DNA of 64,000 nucleotides from Serpula lacrymans var. lacrymans S7.9 (GCF_000218685.1 NW_006763307.1:594507-658506); one strand, 5' to 3'. Positions 12,553 through 26,600 are shown, numbered from the stretch's first letter. The notes: generated from the letters alone by a model not told the origin. Numbers and translations: made by a program.

Positions 12553-15182
12553 TTGTTCACCCGGATAGTTCAGCTAGAAGATTTGGCTTCGCCTTACCCT
12601 TACTGGTTAACGTGTTGCATCTCACCCCCTATTTTTTTTGCTTGCTTTTTCTTTGATCATTTTCTCAGCTACATCCTGGACAGTGTCTTCATTGCTATGG
12701 ATTTCCCTTCTCAGGTTTCCTTATAACGATTTCATTTACACGAATTTGGGCACGACTGCAACGTACTGTTTGTGTTTTTATCTTATGATATTTTATGTAA
12801 TGCATTGCTCGGAATGACTCAGGTTTTCTCCTTCGTTGTTGATTTGTAAATAGTTGACTACTGTCATGTCGTTGGGTATACACGGAATGCTCCGATTTAC
12901 TCCCGCCAGCTGGGTGGTGGGAAATGCCACCACACATATAAGTTGATTCCATAAGTTGTCTCTACAACGCATGTTATTACCTGTCTGATAATCGTTTCAA
13001 TTACATTCTTCAGAACGGCTGGGGAATACCTGTGGGAGTCGAGGCAGAGACATCGTCATCGCCCTCTGAAATTTCATGCCATTCATTCGCAATTGAAAAC
13101 AGCCCTTTGGTATCGGAGCTCTATGAAACTTTCTCAAGGGCGATAAAAAGGACAAGCCGAGTATAGACTCAAATTTCCTGTACAGGCGTTTTGTGAAGTA
13201 CTGGACGTTTAGCGCAAGTGACTGAGGCGAGTAATGAACAGGATGCATCGTATAGATAGCAACTAATAGCGGTCGTTTGGTGATGCCATTGCATCTCTAG
13301 TTAGTCTTTTGGGCTTCTTCTTGAAGTTAAACGGGGATGAGTTATGCAGACGAACACATTACCGCCCAGCCGACCTGCCTTGCCCTTATTATCGTAGTCA
13401 ACGACCGTTTACAACGTTGCTCAAGTCAGCTTATGGCGCATGACCTTGACTGTGGCCCGAATTACCGCACAAGGACAACGTATGCCGCTGGCTATTCCAG
13501 GGTAGCTTTCATCAACGAAATTCAACGAAGACTCGAGTTTTAGGCTTTTTGACGCGCGCGGAGTTTTGTTTAGAACACTTGCCTTCCGACTGATCTTCTC
13601 GTTGTGTCTACAGCATTATGTATGTCTTTATTCCCTTTTTTTCACTGTGATTATAAATATGACATACTTGCAGGTTATGGAGTACATCAGTTACTTGGTA
13701 ATGATTGTCCGCTGGACCCTCATTTCGACAATTATATAAAGTCCTTCGAACTCATCTTTAGAACGATCAAATGAACAGCATACGTCCATGGACCATTTAG
13801 CAGTGTGATTATTTCTGCTATTCTTATCAATAGATATAGCCATAGCCTCGAGTTGAGTCGAACTGTTGATTTTCTGATTTTCTTCATATCATTCGTATGA
13901 TCGCTGCCACCGTGCTTTATGCCGCGCGAAATTAGGTTGTTAACTGTACTGCTCTTCGATCCAATCTCATTTACAAAATTATCTGTGGCGAAACATGGAT
14001 CTTGCGCCTACAATGCATCAAATTCAATTATCTCGTCAAATTGGATATATAGTTAAAGGTCTTTCTCAGGCAACAGGCAAACCCTAGAGGCTACAGTATG
14101 TTTTGAATTTGAAGTTCGCCTGGTTGATAACTTATCGTAAGTGGTTAGACTTCAGAGCTCTCAGGCTGTCACTGAGATTCTCCAACTTAGGAACATGCCG
14201 AGGTCATCAGCCGTGATGATCGAAGGGGTACCTTGAGTATTCTCGCCAGTCTAATGGATTTCTACAACAGAATTCAACAATACGACGAAGTTTACTAAGT
14301 TGTATCCAATCAGCTTTTTAAACAAAAGAACATATTCTCATGAGGGCCCCAGCATTCTCACTGGAAAGTCTAGGCGTATGTTTTTATCATGGCAAGCGAT
14401 GTGTGAAAGCTGACGATTCAGGTGCAGAGCTCGTGACAGACTGCCCCTAGATTAGAGTGGCTTCTCTACATTAAGCTTTCCGAATTTCTCAGCATCACTG
14501 CCTTCTGCATAGATATGGGGAAGCGAACCCCCACGTTAAATTCGCGTACTATTGTGATCCACCAATTGCACACGACGTTATAACTGGCGTTGTGCGTGCG
14601 ATCCGATTGAATTTGTTTAAGGTCCATACTAGCATGGCTCTAAAGGTAAGAAGCATTTGAATCATCGCAAACTGTTACTCCCATAGCGCCCTTGCCACAA
14701 TGTTGTGTCGCCGCCATCAACCCGCTTAATTCCATCGATCTCCTATCATGAGGATCTAAAAGTGTTTTGAATAGCGCAGCCAAATGGAAGTCTTTGCGTT
14801 GGCCTAGATTTGCTTGTAGCGAGTGGATGAACGAAGGGGTGATCGGCGGAAGTGGCAGGTTTAATCCTTTCTCTGTTTTCATTTGCTAACTTTGTTCTTT
14901 CCCTCGGCTCCTATAGCGATCCGACTACTGATAGGCACATGTATGGCCTACTAACACTCTAAGTTCGGGAAGTGTGAGGATCCCACGATGAATTTTACAT
15001 CATTAAATAGTAAGTAGCTGTGCTCGTTTTGACGTATGAGCCGGATGAGTCGCATCTTCACACTCCGGCTATGTACCACAGTGGCGGGAGGGTGGTAATA
15101 TATAGGTCTACTTATCGTAACCTGACACAGGTAGTTCCGGTTATTTTCCCCATCTTACACTTTGGTTTTGTACTCTTGGAGT
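12553..15182 (+). other. 2.6-kb stretch without a recognised gene
   Basis: Frames on both strands are short and without family motifs. Splice-like words are frequent, so a decayed multi-exon gene is possible but cannot be shown. A short block at about 14421-14440 (GGTGCAGAGCTCGTGACA) recurs with one change at about 20023-20040, upstream of the second DUF6534 gene. This suggests that the upstream DNA was duplicated together with the genes. Confidence 0.4.
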
Positions 15183-17329
15183 ATGGTTACGAGCGACGTC
15201 GCGAGTGACTATGGTGCTCTGCTTATTGGTGGTCTCCTGGCTTTCGGGCAAGTTGTATTCTGCAACTCATAGTTTGTCTTATATGAAACTAATACTTGAC
15301 CAGCCTCTCTGGTTGTGTTGGTATGCAGTTCATAGTGTATTGTAGGACATACCCATCTGATTCACCGCGTAATAAGACAATGGTATGTGGCACCATATTG
15401 TTTTCCGGGATCAACTTAATACCTGGCTACATAGGTTGTTTCAATCTGGTCCGTTCCGGTATCCAGGAGCTCTTTGTGGCTTAATTAACTCAATTATCTG
15501 AGGCAGGCTCCTGGATCTCTGTCATTCAGCGTTTATTTGTGCTGCGTTATGGGATTCCATCATAGTCCAGTATGGTGATGTTTCGAGACAAGATCGCATC
15601 CCATGGTAAGTGTAACTTTCGCACAAAACGTGTATGTTTAATCTATGATCCTACATTGTGCAGGAGCGTTGGCGTGAGCATATATTGCCCGCATTTCCTT
15701 TAGGTCTTGCTGACCTTCTTTCTCGTTGATCTGCGGTTTAGCCTACTGTTGAACTAACTGTAAGTATTACACATTTGGACTTCACGAGTCGGTGAATTAC
15801 TCATGTTGTTCTATAGGCGATGCTCACCTTTGTGGTTCAAAGGTCAGTCCAATACATGGTGGCCTTATGAGATAGCTAAAACCCAGTGCTAGTTTCTTCG
15901 CATACCGGATATATAGGCGTAAGTCCTTTCGACTCTATCCTTTCTCATATCTGCCTAACACGACTCGCTAGTAAGCAAAAAGAAGCTGACGGTCGCAGGT
16001 CCTCTTGTATGAGTGCTCCCTATATATATATATACAAATTTTTACCTTCCCTTTATAGGCTTTACTTGCGTTCTGTCGACTTGGTAAGTGCATTCATGTA
16101 ACGGGGGTACCATAGAGCTAATACGGATATGCAGTGGCCGCTAGCAGTAAGATAGGCCCTCCACGATCGTGTCCATCTACTAATTTTCACTTTGTCCTTT
16201 GTTTGTTCTTCAGTATCCATGGGAGAAATGTAGGAAATTTTTTCTCCATATAGTTTTGATCATTCTGAAGTCAGTGTCAGGCTGAAGCTGAAACAATACA
16301 CGTACTTTGATCGCACTTTTCCATCCGTGAGTTACTTTCTTCCGTCGCCGTTGGATTTGACGAAGTACAACAGTAGACATAGTGGGTTTTTACCCTAGGA
16401 CTGGTTCTCTCGGTCGCCGTAGACGTTATGACTACGATCTTCCTTTGCTTTTTCTTGCGATTAAGCCGTTCATCAATTTCAAGGTATGTTGCTACCTTTT
16501 CAAAAGCGAACCTACTCATATCTGGAATGAAAGCACAAATCGGATTATAGATACTCTAACATTGTATGCAGTACAGAACGGTTCTATTACATCGTATGTA
16601 TAGCTGCAGCTAAGTACAAACTGATATATTGATACATAGTTGTAGTATTGCAGCCGTTGCATCGCTGATTTGCGTAGGTACAGGTTTGCAATCTTTTTTG
16701 GGCTGAAGCTGATGAGATTCCAGTGGCTAACGATGCCTCAAAATCGAATATTTTTGGGTCTCCATTTTGTGATAGGGAAATGTGAGCACTCCGGACGTTC
16801 CATGTATTGTGAATTTTCATGCTCACTCAATATTTTCTATCCAGTTTACGCCAATTCGTTGCTGGCAACGTATGTTTCTTTGCTCTGTTAGATCCTACCA
16901 TCCATGTCGATAATTTGCATTTTATAGCTTGAATTCACGAAAACGTCTACGAGAAGAGCGCTCTCAAGGCACACCATCGGGCAGCAATCCACTTCCTATC
17001 ATTTTCCCGGATAATTTCGATGGTAGAGAAGGAGATTCCCGTAGAAGTTATTTCGTGAGTCCTTCGTATACCAACGCAAGCATTGACTAAAATTCCATGA
17101 TTTGCTAGATGCGCCTCCACCAACTCCCACTAAGGCAGAACGTGGCCAGTCCCACCGACTCGTTACCGGTATGTCTTGAATAAGCATCTTTGTAAATTTA
17201 TACTTACAACGTTTTCTCAAGATGCAAGTCAACGTGGAAAGGACCATAATATCCAAGTTCGACGATCCACCATCGCGGGCAGAAACGTCTGACAGTGATC
17301 GTAAAGTTCCTAGTGACTTCCTTCCTTAG
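15183..17329 (+). CDS. DUF6534-family membrane protein, copy 1
   Basis: A basidiomycete-expanded family of about seven-TM proteins of unknown function. The ATG at 15183 gives MVTSDVASDYGALLIGGLLA. Exon 1 (15183-15247) ends at a GC donor (GCAAGT) and joins exon 2 (15304-15382, LSGCVGMQFIVYCRTYPSD). Exon 3 is only 14 nt (15435-15448). Later exons give LLDLCHSAFICAALWDSII, the tiny exons SVG and PTVELT, then AMLTFVVQSFFAYRIYRLSK, SKKKLTVAGPL, VAAS, FTLGLVLSVAVDVM, STNRIIDTLTLYAVQNGSIT, WLTMPQNRIFLGLHFVIGK and the hydrophilic tail with NPLPIIFPDNFD. It stops at 17327-17329. Exon order matches copy 2 throughout and no inactivating change was seen. Confidence 0.8.
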
Positions 17330-20300
17330 CACTCTGCTCGAGCCTAAGCGATATCCATGAACGGCGTCCACTCTTTTAGTCCTAATTTATACTTTGAATG
17401 GAATGCTCCAACGGTAAACCATTGCACTCCCTCATGTACCATTGAATGTAAACAGCGAATTCCCTATAATTCGATTGTCTAAATATGCCACTTTAAAGTT
17501 ACCCTTAAAAGAAATGTGCCCTGGCTTGGCCTACTTGTACATGGGAATTACGATAACACCTTCTGCAAGTTTAAGATGGGACTGAATTGCAGTAACGCAG
17601 GCTGTTTGTAATCCATGGATATATATCAGTACGACTGCCCTTGAAACAAAACTAAGAATCATTGAACCATGTCACTGCGCGTACAGTAGTCGCGATAGCC
17701 CTGCCTGTCGCTAGATTTTCACATTGTCATTGTACTGGAAAGTTCCGGACCGCGTAGACCTGGAGTGCTTTGAAACCGTCATCGGTTCATAGCATGAAAG
17801 ATCAGAATCAGAAAAGCAAGTGACAGATAATGATGAACTTGCATTTGACTTTGACCTGACAGTACTATGGTAAACTATAAGGAACACTGAACAAACCGAT
17901 TATGGAACATACGTGCCAAAATCAGCGATTACAGCACGCCTGCCAAGAAAGATGAGCCTAGGTCCAATCATAACGGATGTAAATATAGTATACCTGTAAT
18001 GAGGGGCATGAGAACTGGGGCACCTCCGTGTACAGCTGTGAACGACCTTAGAGGAATTTGTCAGAGATGTAGATAACAGGCCCGCCGTGAGTTGAGTAGG
18101 AAGGCAACAACGATGCCAAGTATACCTGCTAGGCACTATGATGTTGCAGCGCTCGAGTAAGGGACACGGTTGAAACTTGTTCGACTATCTCCGCTGCACG
18201 GTAGCACTCTTGAATTGATATCCGTCTGTTCTTGTTCTGCGAATGTCAGATGCTAGAGTAAGTCTATAGTCTTCTCCTGATACTTAACCACAATATTCTA
18301 AGCCCATTTCTATGATTTTTCAAATTTTGTGATAAAACGTGGCGAGGAATACATTCCTGATAGGTGGAGTAGTCTTATACATGCTCACTGCCACCGTTCC
18401 TCGAAGGAAGCACAGGAAAAGATGGAGACCGGCTTGTGGGGAGAGCTGGGGTTCATTCAAGCTCCATTCCGTGCAGAAGCATGCCTGATCATGATGCTGT
18501 ACAGTATCGATGAAACAGACGTCCTGACATGACCGTGGAAATGATCGTTATATATGACAAAGTCGAGTTGATGAATATGCTGAACAATGGAATGAGAAAG
18601 GAACGGCGATTGGCATGCTGTGCCTAGTATGACAATATGTCACTGTTGCTTGCCAGTCATGGAACCATCAACATCGAGGGGCTAAATATCACTTTCCGAG
18701 TCAGGTTCACTACCATGAAGTGCACACAAAACTGCACACCTTGACTTATCCTTCGGTTTTGTTTCAACTGCTGGAGTTTTACAGCACGCGCCTGAGGTTT
18801 CTCTCGAGAAATATTCGTTACCAGAAGGATCATGCGCCTGTCTTTTGTAAATACATTGAGCTCGAGGAACCGAGGCGGTACTTCAAGTTAATATCCGAGT
18901 CCGGTCTATTGTTATTAAATTATATAAGCAAGGGAGCACGACAGATGAGTCTGTCGGCTTTTACCGTACATCAACCAACCACTCCTACGACCCGGATTTG
19001 CAAAAGACGGGGAACAAGATACTTTTAGGATNNNNNNNNNNNNNNNNNNNNNNNNNNNNNNNNNNNNNNNNNNNNNNNNNNNNNNNNNNNNNNNNNNNNN
19101 NNNNNNNNNNNNNNNNNNNNNNNNNNNNNNNTTTTCAGAGTGGCTAAAATAAGTTTCACCTGTAGGAAATACTGGTAAGCATAATAAGTTGCGACTCCCC
19201 GTTGAGGCCTGCCTTTGGGCGAACCTTAAAAATCTATTAATTCCCTAGAGCAGTCAAACGAACTAGATCAGAATATATATCACAACTGGCGCATTGGCAT
19301 ATCTCCACGAAGCTGTGAACCCTTGATTAACGGGACTTTCCTTGCATTCCAACAGCTTTCTCATCACCGACCAACATAACGTCAACGCTAGCTGGAGTTG
19401 AGTCAATTGTCGCTTCTCATGTGCCTACCACTATCAGCGCATTGATCGCAGACTTGACAGCATAGGATGTCATGAAACGTTGATTCCCCTTGCCGCCTGT
19501 CTCCTTTCACAGCTACATTGCAGCCCAATGAAGTCGGAATACGTGAAGTGATACAGACCTTCTTCCGTGATATCGGAGCTGCGGCATCGTGAACTTGGCT
19601 CACCAATGAAGCTTGCCAATAATCATTTAGTCAGTGGATACGCTGGAGATCAGTGTATTTATTATTGCATATACTGAATAGTTTACAAGCATGGTTTGTT
19701 TAATCATATTTGAGATACTGATTGATATCTTAAGGTCCTGGGGCTTGCCTAACTGATAACTCACCGTGAATGATAAATTCCGGAGTTTCTCAGGCTGTCG
19801 TTATCATCTTTGGATTTCTGGGGACAAAATCACGAGTGGCGACAGGCAGGCGGGGTAGTTTGATTTACATCTGCGTTGGGGGGTTACAAAAAAGTCCATT
19901 CAAAACTTCCGTCGATATTCAAGAAGTCACGTGTCGGACTGCTGAAGTTCTATCATCAGTAGTTGACTACTCCATGTGCGTGTTTTAGTCACAGTCGTGT
20001 GGCGTGTGGGAACTGACTGCCGAGGTGCAAAGCTCGTGACATGTTTCCCCTTTGAATAGTGAGATATCTTCAGTTATAGAGATACAACAAGTCCGCGAGG
20101 TTTCTCAACATAGTCCACGTATACCGTCACGCTGCTCAGGACCCGGGCATTACAGTAATTGTGCTGCGAAATCCAGACAATTTTCTACTACCAAGCATGG
20201 TTTAAAAATAAAGAGACGATTAGTGTCATGGGTCACTAGTACTTCCATGATGTGAACCATTCCAGTCACGCCGCCCATTCCCGCATCAGTGTGTTTGTTT

Positions 20301-20766
20301 CCTCCGATCTAGTGTTCAATCACTGGAGCCTAAATCTGTTTGGAATCAACTACAAGAATGGAAGAAAAAAAGTAGTTGATCTGAACGCCCAGAGTATGTA
20401 GACACGCCGACGAAAGTAAAGTTCGACGAAAACTGTAAGGTGGGGAGACTACTTTCAGCTTCGTGGCAGTTACCTACCTGACTTTGCCAGTCTTTCCCTC
20501 GGTATCTGTAGATCTCCCATCGTACACAGGCGCCGGATGTTGTACAATTCAGGATGGGTCCGAATAGAACTGGGATACCATAATCGGTGTTCCCAAACTA
20601 GATATGCTCGTTTTTGACGTTTAGTCTGGAAGTATCAGTTATTCTCACCCTGGCTGTGAGTCCCAGATGAGGTGACACATACGTATATCTAGGCATCCTG
20701 ACAAAGGTACCCCCGCCCTTCCCTTTCATTTTATTCCCTGACTTCATTATCGTCGGTTCCCAAGAC
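17330..20766 (+). other. 3.4-kb stretch without a recognised gene; contains assembly gap
   Basis: No frame on either strand carries a recognisable motif. It contains 100 N at 19032-19131, a conventional gap of unknown true size, so a gene could be partly hidden. The 3' part just before copy 2 (about 20640-20760) has segments resembling the stretch before copy 1, for example CCTGACA-AGGTA near 20696 and near 15120. Confidence 0.5.
19032..19131. other. Assembly gap (100 N)
   Basis: A run of exactly 100 undetermined bases, a scaffold-joining gap. Distances across it should not be trusted. Confidence 1.
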
Positions 20767-22944
20767 ATGACGTTGGGCAATGTCGCTACTGATTATGGTG
20801 CTTTGCTCATCGGTGGTCTCCTGGCATTCAGGTCAGTCATAATCCGTTGTCACAAATACACATGGAGCTAATGTCCCGGTAGCCTTTCCGGCTGCGTGGG
20901 CATGCAATTCATAGTGTATTGCAGGATGTATCCGTCTGATTCACAACGCAACAAAATCATGGTAAGTCATAACGATTGGTTCATCAAGTCGGGATTAATG
21001 CTCCAACTCAGGTCGTATCGATCTGGTTTGTTTCGACAGTTCAATCTCATTCCCTGATTTACGATTGAGATATTTTCGCGCAGGTTATTGGATTTGTGTC
21101 ATTCAGCGTTTGTTTGTGTTGCGCTATGGGACTCTATCATAGCGCATTATGGTGATACTTCAAAAATGGATACTATACCCTGGTACGTGTAGATTTGTCA
21201 ATGGGAGCGCATATATCCATTTACAATTATTTTGCCGCAGGAGCGTAGGGGTGAGCCCATATGTCTCGTATACTTTAACCACGTCTGACATATTTGTACT
21301 ATGGCGTGTGTAGCCTACTGTTGAGCTAACTGTATGTATTCAAGCTTCTTCCCATGACACCCCGATACTCACAGTTGATCGTAGGCCATGGTTACCTTTA
21401 TAGTTCAAAGGTAACCTATTTATGTGCTCTGTTTTGATGAATTGCTGAATATCGCATTTGCAGTTTCTTTTCATATCGGATATTTCGATGTAGGTTGTTT
21501 TGGCTAAATGGCGTTGTCTTTGTCCTCATCGTACTTTTTAGTAAGCAAAAAGAGATGGACAGTTGCGGGTCCTATTGTAAGGTTGCTCTCTGTTTACTTT
21601 CATACAAGCACTCACTTCTTTTTTGAAGGCCTTGCTTGCATTCCTTCGCCTTGGTAAGTGCTATCTATCTAACGTGGTTCAATAGTACTAATTTTGGTAA
21701 ACAGTGGCTGCTAGTGGTAAGTTAGAGGTATCCACGATCAGCGTCCAATGTAATTGAATTTTTTCCCTTTCCGTGGTCAACTTTTAGTATCCATGGGAGA
21801 AATGTAAGCTGTCCTTTCCTAACCTGATTCTCACAGCCCTGATACATGAACGCATAGGATCAAAGTAAAATCATATTCGAAATTTGACAAAATGTTCCCT
21901 TCTGTGCGTGACTATCTTCCGACGTCGCATGACTGGAGTAACTGACACCATATGCAGTCAATTTTCACACTGGGTTTAGCACTCTCAGTTGCCGTGGACG
22001 TAATGATCACGACCTTCCTTTGCCTTTTCTTGCGCTCAAACCGTACTTCCGTGTTGAGGTATGGTGCTCTCCTTTTAAGATGCTACCCAGTAACTCATAC
22101 ACAGTGGAGAAGTACGAACCGCATCATAGATGCCCTAACGCTGTATACGCTACAGAATGGTTCTGTTACGTCGTACGTATCAAAGCAGGTAAACTACGCA
22201 ACTAGTGTATTGATATTGTTGTGCTTCTACTGTAGCGCTGCTGCTATAGCCTCATTGATATGTGTGGGTACTCTCCCGTGGTCATTTTACTATAAAAGGT
22301 TGATTTTTTTGTGTTTGATACCCAGTGGTTAACAATGCCCGAAAATCGAATATTCCTGGGTCTCCATTTTGTTATAGGAAAACGTGGGTATCCTGAATGT
22401 TCTATCATCTTGCCAACTGACACGGTGCACACTGCTCAGTTTACGCAAATTCGTTACTGGCAACGTATGATATCCGGCTCTCTGGAACCATTTTCTCCAC
22501 ATTTAAATGTTTTATGTATCATAGATTGAATTCACGAAAGCACCTACGGCAGGATCGCTCTCAGGGTACGACGACAGGCAGCAACCCACTACCTGTCATT
22601 TTCCCGGACAACTATGATGGAGAGAGAGGTTATCGTGCTGATAGAGGCTACTCTGTAAGTGTTTGATATCAAACTCTCCTAGATGCTAAGCTTATAAAAC
22701 ATGTAATTGCTGCAGATGCGCCTGCAACATTTCTCGCTGAGACCAAAGGGCACACCAGCAGTATGTCTTAGCGTGCAGTTGCATTTTCTTTTACTGACAG
22801 TACTCGTTGGTATTTTCATAGGTGCAGGTGAATGTGGAAAGGACGATAGATACGAAGTTTGACGAGGATCTACCATCACAACGGGATACCTCATCTGAGG
22901 ATAAAGTTTCCGGCGAAGAACTTCCTAGCGTCCACACTGTATGA
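20767..22944 (+). CDS. DUF6534-family membrane protein, copy 2 (21 exons)
   Basis: Start MTLGNVATDYGALLIGGLLA at 20767, stop 22942-22944. Exons read by eye: 20767-20831, 20883-20961, 21012-21025, 21084-21182, 21241-21250, 21314-21331, 21385-21410, 21464-21489, 21542-21576, 21629-21653, 21705-21716, 21788-21803, 21858-21903, 21958-22058, 22113-22172, 22236-22263, 22326-22383, 22440-22464, 22525-22654, 22716-22760, 22822-22944. They sum to 1,041 nt, an exact multiple of three (346 residues). Hydrophobic segments include LLIGGLLAF, LLDLCHSAFVCVALW, IFTLGLALSVAVDVMITTF and AAAIASLIC; the tail is hydrophilic. The motif RSTNRIIDALTLYTLQNGS is the family hallmark. All introns but none of the frames were checked against RNA. 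Function is unknown. Confidence 0.85.
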
Positions 22945-23603
22945 TATTGATAATCACGACTGATAGCCACGCTCCCTTACTCCTGTTTAATGTATTTGAT
23001 TGATATCCTGCAAAGATATAGTAGGTATGTTAGCTGTAACGATGTTGACTTATTTTCCTCGCATCACGATATAATTATATGGCTTGTCTCTTCGATTGTA
23101 TATTATACGATTCAGTTCTTATAAGGACATAAATGGCCGTTGGGAGAAATCCGCACATCCAATTATAGGGGTGCCATCATGGGCGGTGACACCGGGCCAA
23201 TCCAAGACTTGTGTTTCTCGGTAGATTGTCGAACCGCTTACGTTCGAAAGGGTGAGGAGAGTGTAAGAGGCAAGCTGGCCAGCACGAGGGACTCGACACC
23301 CTTAATTCCCGAGCAGACGTTTTATGTCATACACATGCGAACATTGGGTTCAGCTGCTGAGTTTCCAAAAAACTGGATCATACAGTTAACGAAGTTTGTT
23401 GTATGAGGGTTGCCAGTGGGTGTGATTATGATAGAACTATGCTCATGTTAGTAGTACTACAAACATTGCTTTTGTCACACCTCCAGATATTGTCACGAGT
23501 GTGATGGAATGTGACGGGGCAGAAAAGACGGTGGATTTTTGGCTCAGCTTGGCAGGCAGGTATGCGGGGGACACTCACTAACTGGTACAGGCTGCGCCTC
23601 TCT
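22945..23603 (+). other. Intergenic, helicase promoter side
   Basis: No gene recognised. The true helicase start may lie inside this stretch (alternative Met at 23511). Confidence 0.4.
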
Positions 23604-26600
23604 ATGCAGCTGGATCGTTTAAAGTCTCCGTCTTCGGCTCCTCCTTCCCTCAAAAGATCTTTTTCCCAACAAGCAGGCGCCCTCAAGCTCTCCGCTTCAA
23701 GTTCTCCAGCCCAAGACCATCCTCCCAGACCCACAAAAGCGCCTAAAATAGAGTCCTTTCCGTCATCCTCAATGTCAAGCCCATCCAGAAAATCTTACCG
23801 TCATTCCCCAATGGCTCCTCCTCCTGACAGGCCTTCCTCGTCGCATTCATCTACACGCCATCCATTATCAGAATCCCCCTTTTCTCGTAGGGCTGGAAAG
23901 AGCAGTCGCGGAAAAAATAGGGCGTCTACCAACAGACGCCCCGAGTTTGAGGGTGTACTCTACGATCGCCAGTATATTTTCGATAAACATCAGGCAGATT
24001 CTGTAGGTAGACCCCTCATCAAACAGGCACATGAAGAGAATCCAAAATCTCCTGTATCCAATTTCGTCATAGGAAAATTTGGTTCGTCGCCCAAGTACGA
24101 GACTGTCGAAGGGATACACCGTGAGACCTCCCAGAGAATATACAGGTGCTACATCTCGCCTTACACTTTGTGATTTATACTCATGGTTTATTTATACAGG
24201 ACTTCATTGACATTGGAGACGGACCCGCCTATAGTTGCTATCGGCGACGATACTGAAAAGAAACTTTCTGAAAGGCTCGCGGCTCTTTCCGCTCTATATC
24301 AACTGCATGACCAAGGTTTTGTGCGTATCTACAGCCCCGTTCGTATTTTCTCGCAGCTGATGTCTTGCATCACCTAGCTAGATCCACCAGCTGTAGCCCC
24401 TCCGCCGGCGGCACTAAATGAAGTCACCTTGTCAGATTCTTCTGTGGTCGGCTACGAACGAGCACGCAATTTCATGGATTACTACTGCCGCCGATATTCC
24501 TTCCCAAAACCTGACTTGGATTTCGAAGAATGCAAAGGTAAACGAGGGAACTTCTGGGAGGCAACCATCACTGTAGATGGACGTCGTATTGGTATGGGTA
24601 GTGCTCCTTCGAAGAAGCAATCACAAGTACAATGTTACTTGGATGTAACGCAGTATCTTGAGAAGTGCGACCCTGATCTATGGCTCGCTTTCGCAGATGC
24701 TGAAAAAACAGGCAAGGATCTAGGAATGGGTCCCAAGGTACTCTTCAAGATGGGTCGGCGTCTTAGTGATGAAATTAGCGATCTTTGCAGGGACATCAAG
24801 AAGACTGCACTGTACAGGAGTACACCTAATGTAGAGTCCGGCTCTGGTGGTATACGATCCAGCACTAGTTCTATTTCATCACGTGCACCTTCTTATCCTC
24901 GTGCTATCCCTGCAGGAGTATTGGCTTTGAAATCGACGCAACTTCTGGAGAGGCGCCAAAAATACCTTTCTGATCCAGCAATGGAGAATTTGCGCAACAC
25001 TCGCATGTCTTTACCAATATACACTCGTTCTAAGGAGCTATTATCGCATATCCAGGATAACGAAGTAACTATATGCATGGCGGCGACCGGCTCGGGAAAA
25101 ACTACACAAATACCGCAGCTAATCCTTGATGATTACATTGACAGGGAACAAGGTGCCCGATGCAACATCATTTGCACGCAACCACGTCGGCTAGCAGCAT
25201 TGAGTGTCGCCGATCGGGTGGCAAAAGAAAGAGGGGAGGTGGTTGGTAAAGGGTCGATTGGTTATAGCGTCCGGTTTGAGTCGAAGGTACCTGAAGAGCA
25301 TGGCTGCGTCACTTTTTGCACTACCGGTGTACTGCTGAAGAGGCTTCAATCTGCGCTTACCGAGGGAGGTCTCGCAGCCGCCAAGATGGATGAAGTTACT
25401 CACATCGTTGTCGATGAAGTGCACGAGCGGGATGTGGATACGGATCTGCTGCTTGTGGTTCTGAAACAAATGCTGGAGGATCGGAAATCAAGGAATGTGC
25501 CGCTGAAGATTGTGCTTATGAGTGCTACGATCGACCCCTCACTATTTCAAAAGTATTTCCCCACCGAGCAAGGCAATCCAGCAGACGTCATTGAGGTCCC
25601 AGGCCGTTTGTTCCCCGTCACGAAACACTTTTTGGAGGATTTCATACCAAGCATGAAGTCCAATCCTCGGACAGGCTGGGTTTTCCATGAAGATTCCGTA
25701 GTGAAGTATCTGAGAAATGAAGATATGTACGCTTTGGATGGTAAAGGGTCCAAGCAAATGGTTTCTCCATCATCACGCGGCGTGGACGAAGACTTGGAGC
25801 TACCTTATCCCCTCATAGCCCTTGCCATCTCACACGTCCTTCAGAAAACCGACTCGGGGCACGTCCTCGTTTTCTTGCCTGGTTGGGAGGAAATTACCGC
25901 AGTTCAGCGTATCTTACTTTCGGGCCGCATGGATCTCAACTTTTCGGATAGCTCCAAGTATGGTCTTCATCTCCTGCACTCCACAATACCGTTGGCAGAA
26001 CAGCAGGTCATCTTCGAACCTCCACCTGAAGGTGTACGGCGTATCATTTTGGCAACAAACATCGCGGAGACATCTATTACCATTCCCGACGTAGTATATG
26101 TGATTGACTCGGGCAAAGTCAAAGAGCAGCGCTACAATCCTGATAAACACATGACGTCTTTGGTTTCCGCTTGGGTAGGGTCTTCCAACCTCAATCAAAG
26201 AGCAGGTCGTGCAGGTCGACATCGGTCCGGTGAATACTTTGGAATCCTCGGCAAAGCACATGCCGCTGGCCTACATCCACACCAAACGGTTGAAATGAAA
26301 CGAGTTGATTTGACCAATGTCGTTATGCATGTTAAAGCACTCAATTTCCCTGGTATGGAGGTGGAAGACGTGCTAGCAGCAACAATTGAGCCTCCCGAGA
26401 GTGAGAGAGTGGCTGCAGCTATGAAGGACCTTCAAATGGTTGGGGCCCTTGATGGCAAGAAGAATCTGACGCCTTTAGGCCGTGTCCTCCTTCAGCTTCC
26501 TGTTGACGTACAGATGGGGAGACTCGTGCTTTATGGAAGCTTTTTCCGTTGTCTCGATCAGGCTCTAACCCTCGCGGCCATCCTTACGAATCGTGACCCA

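Noticed and set aside
12997..13248. Minus-strand 83-codon frame
   Set aside because: No motif, no splice partners, and no similarity to neighbours that I can recognise.
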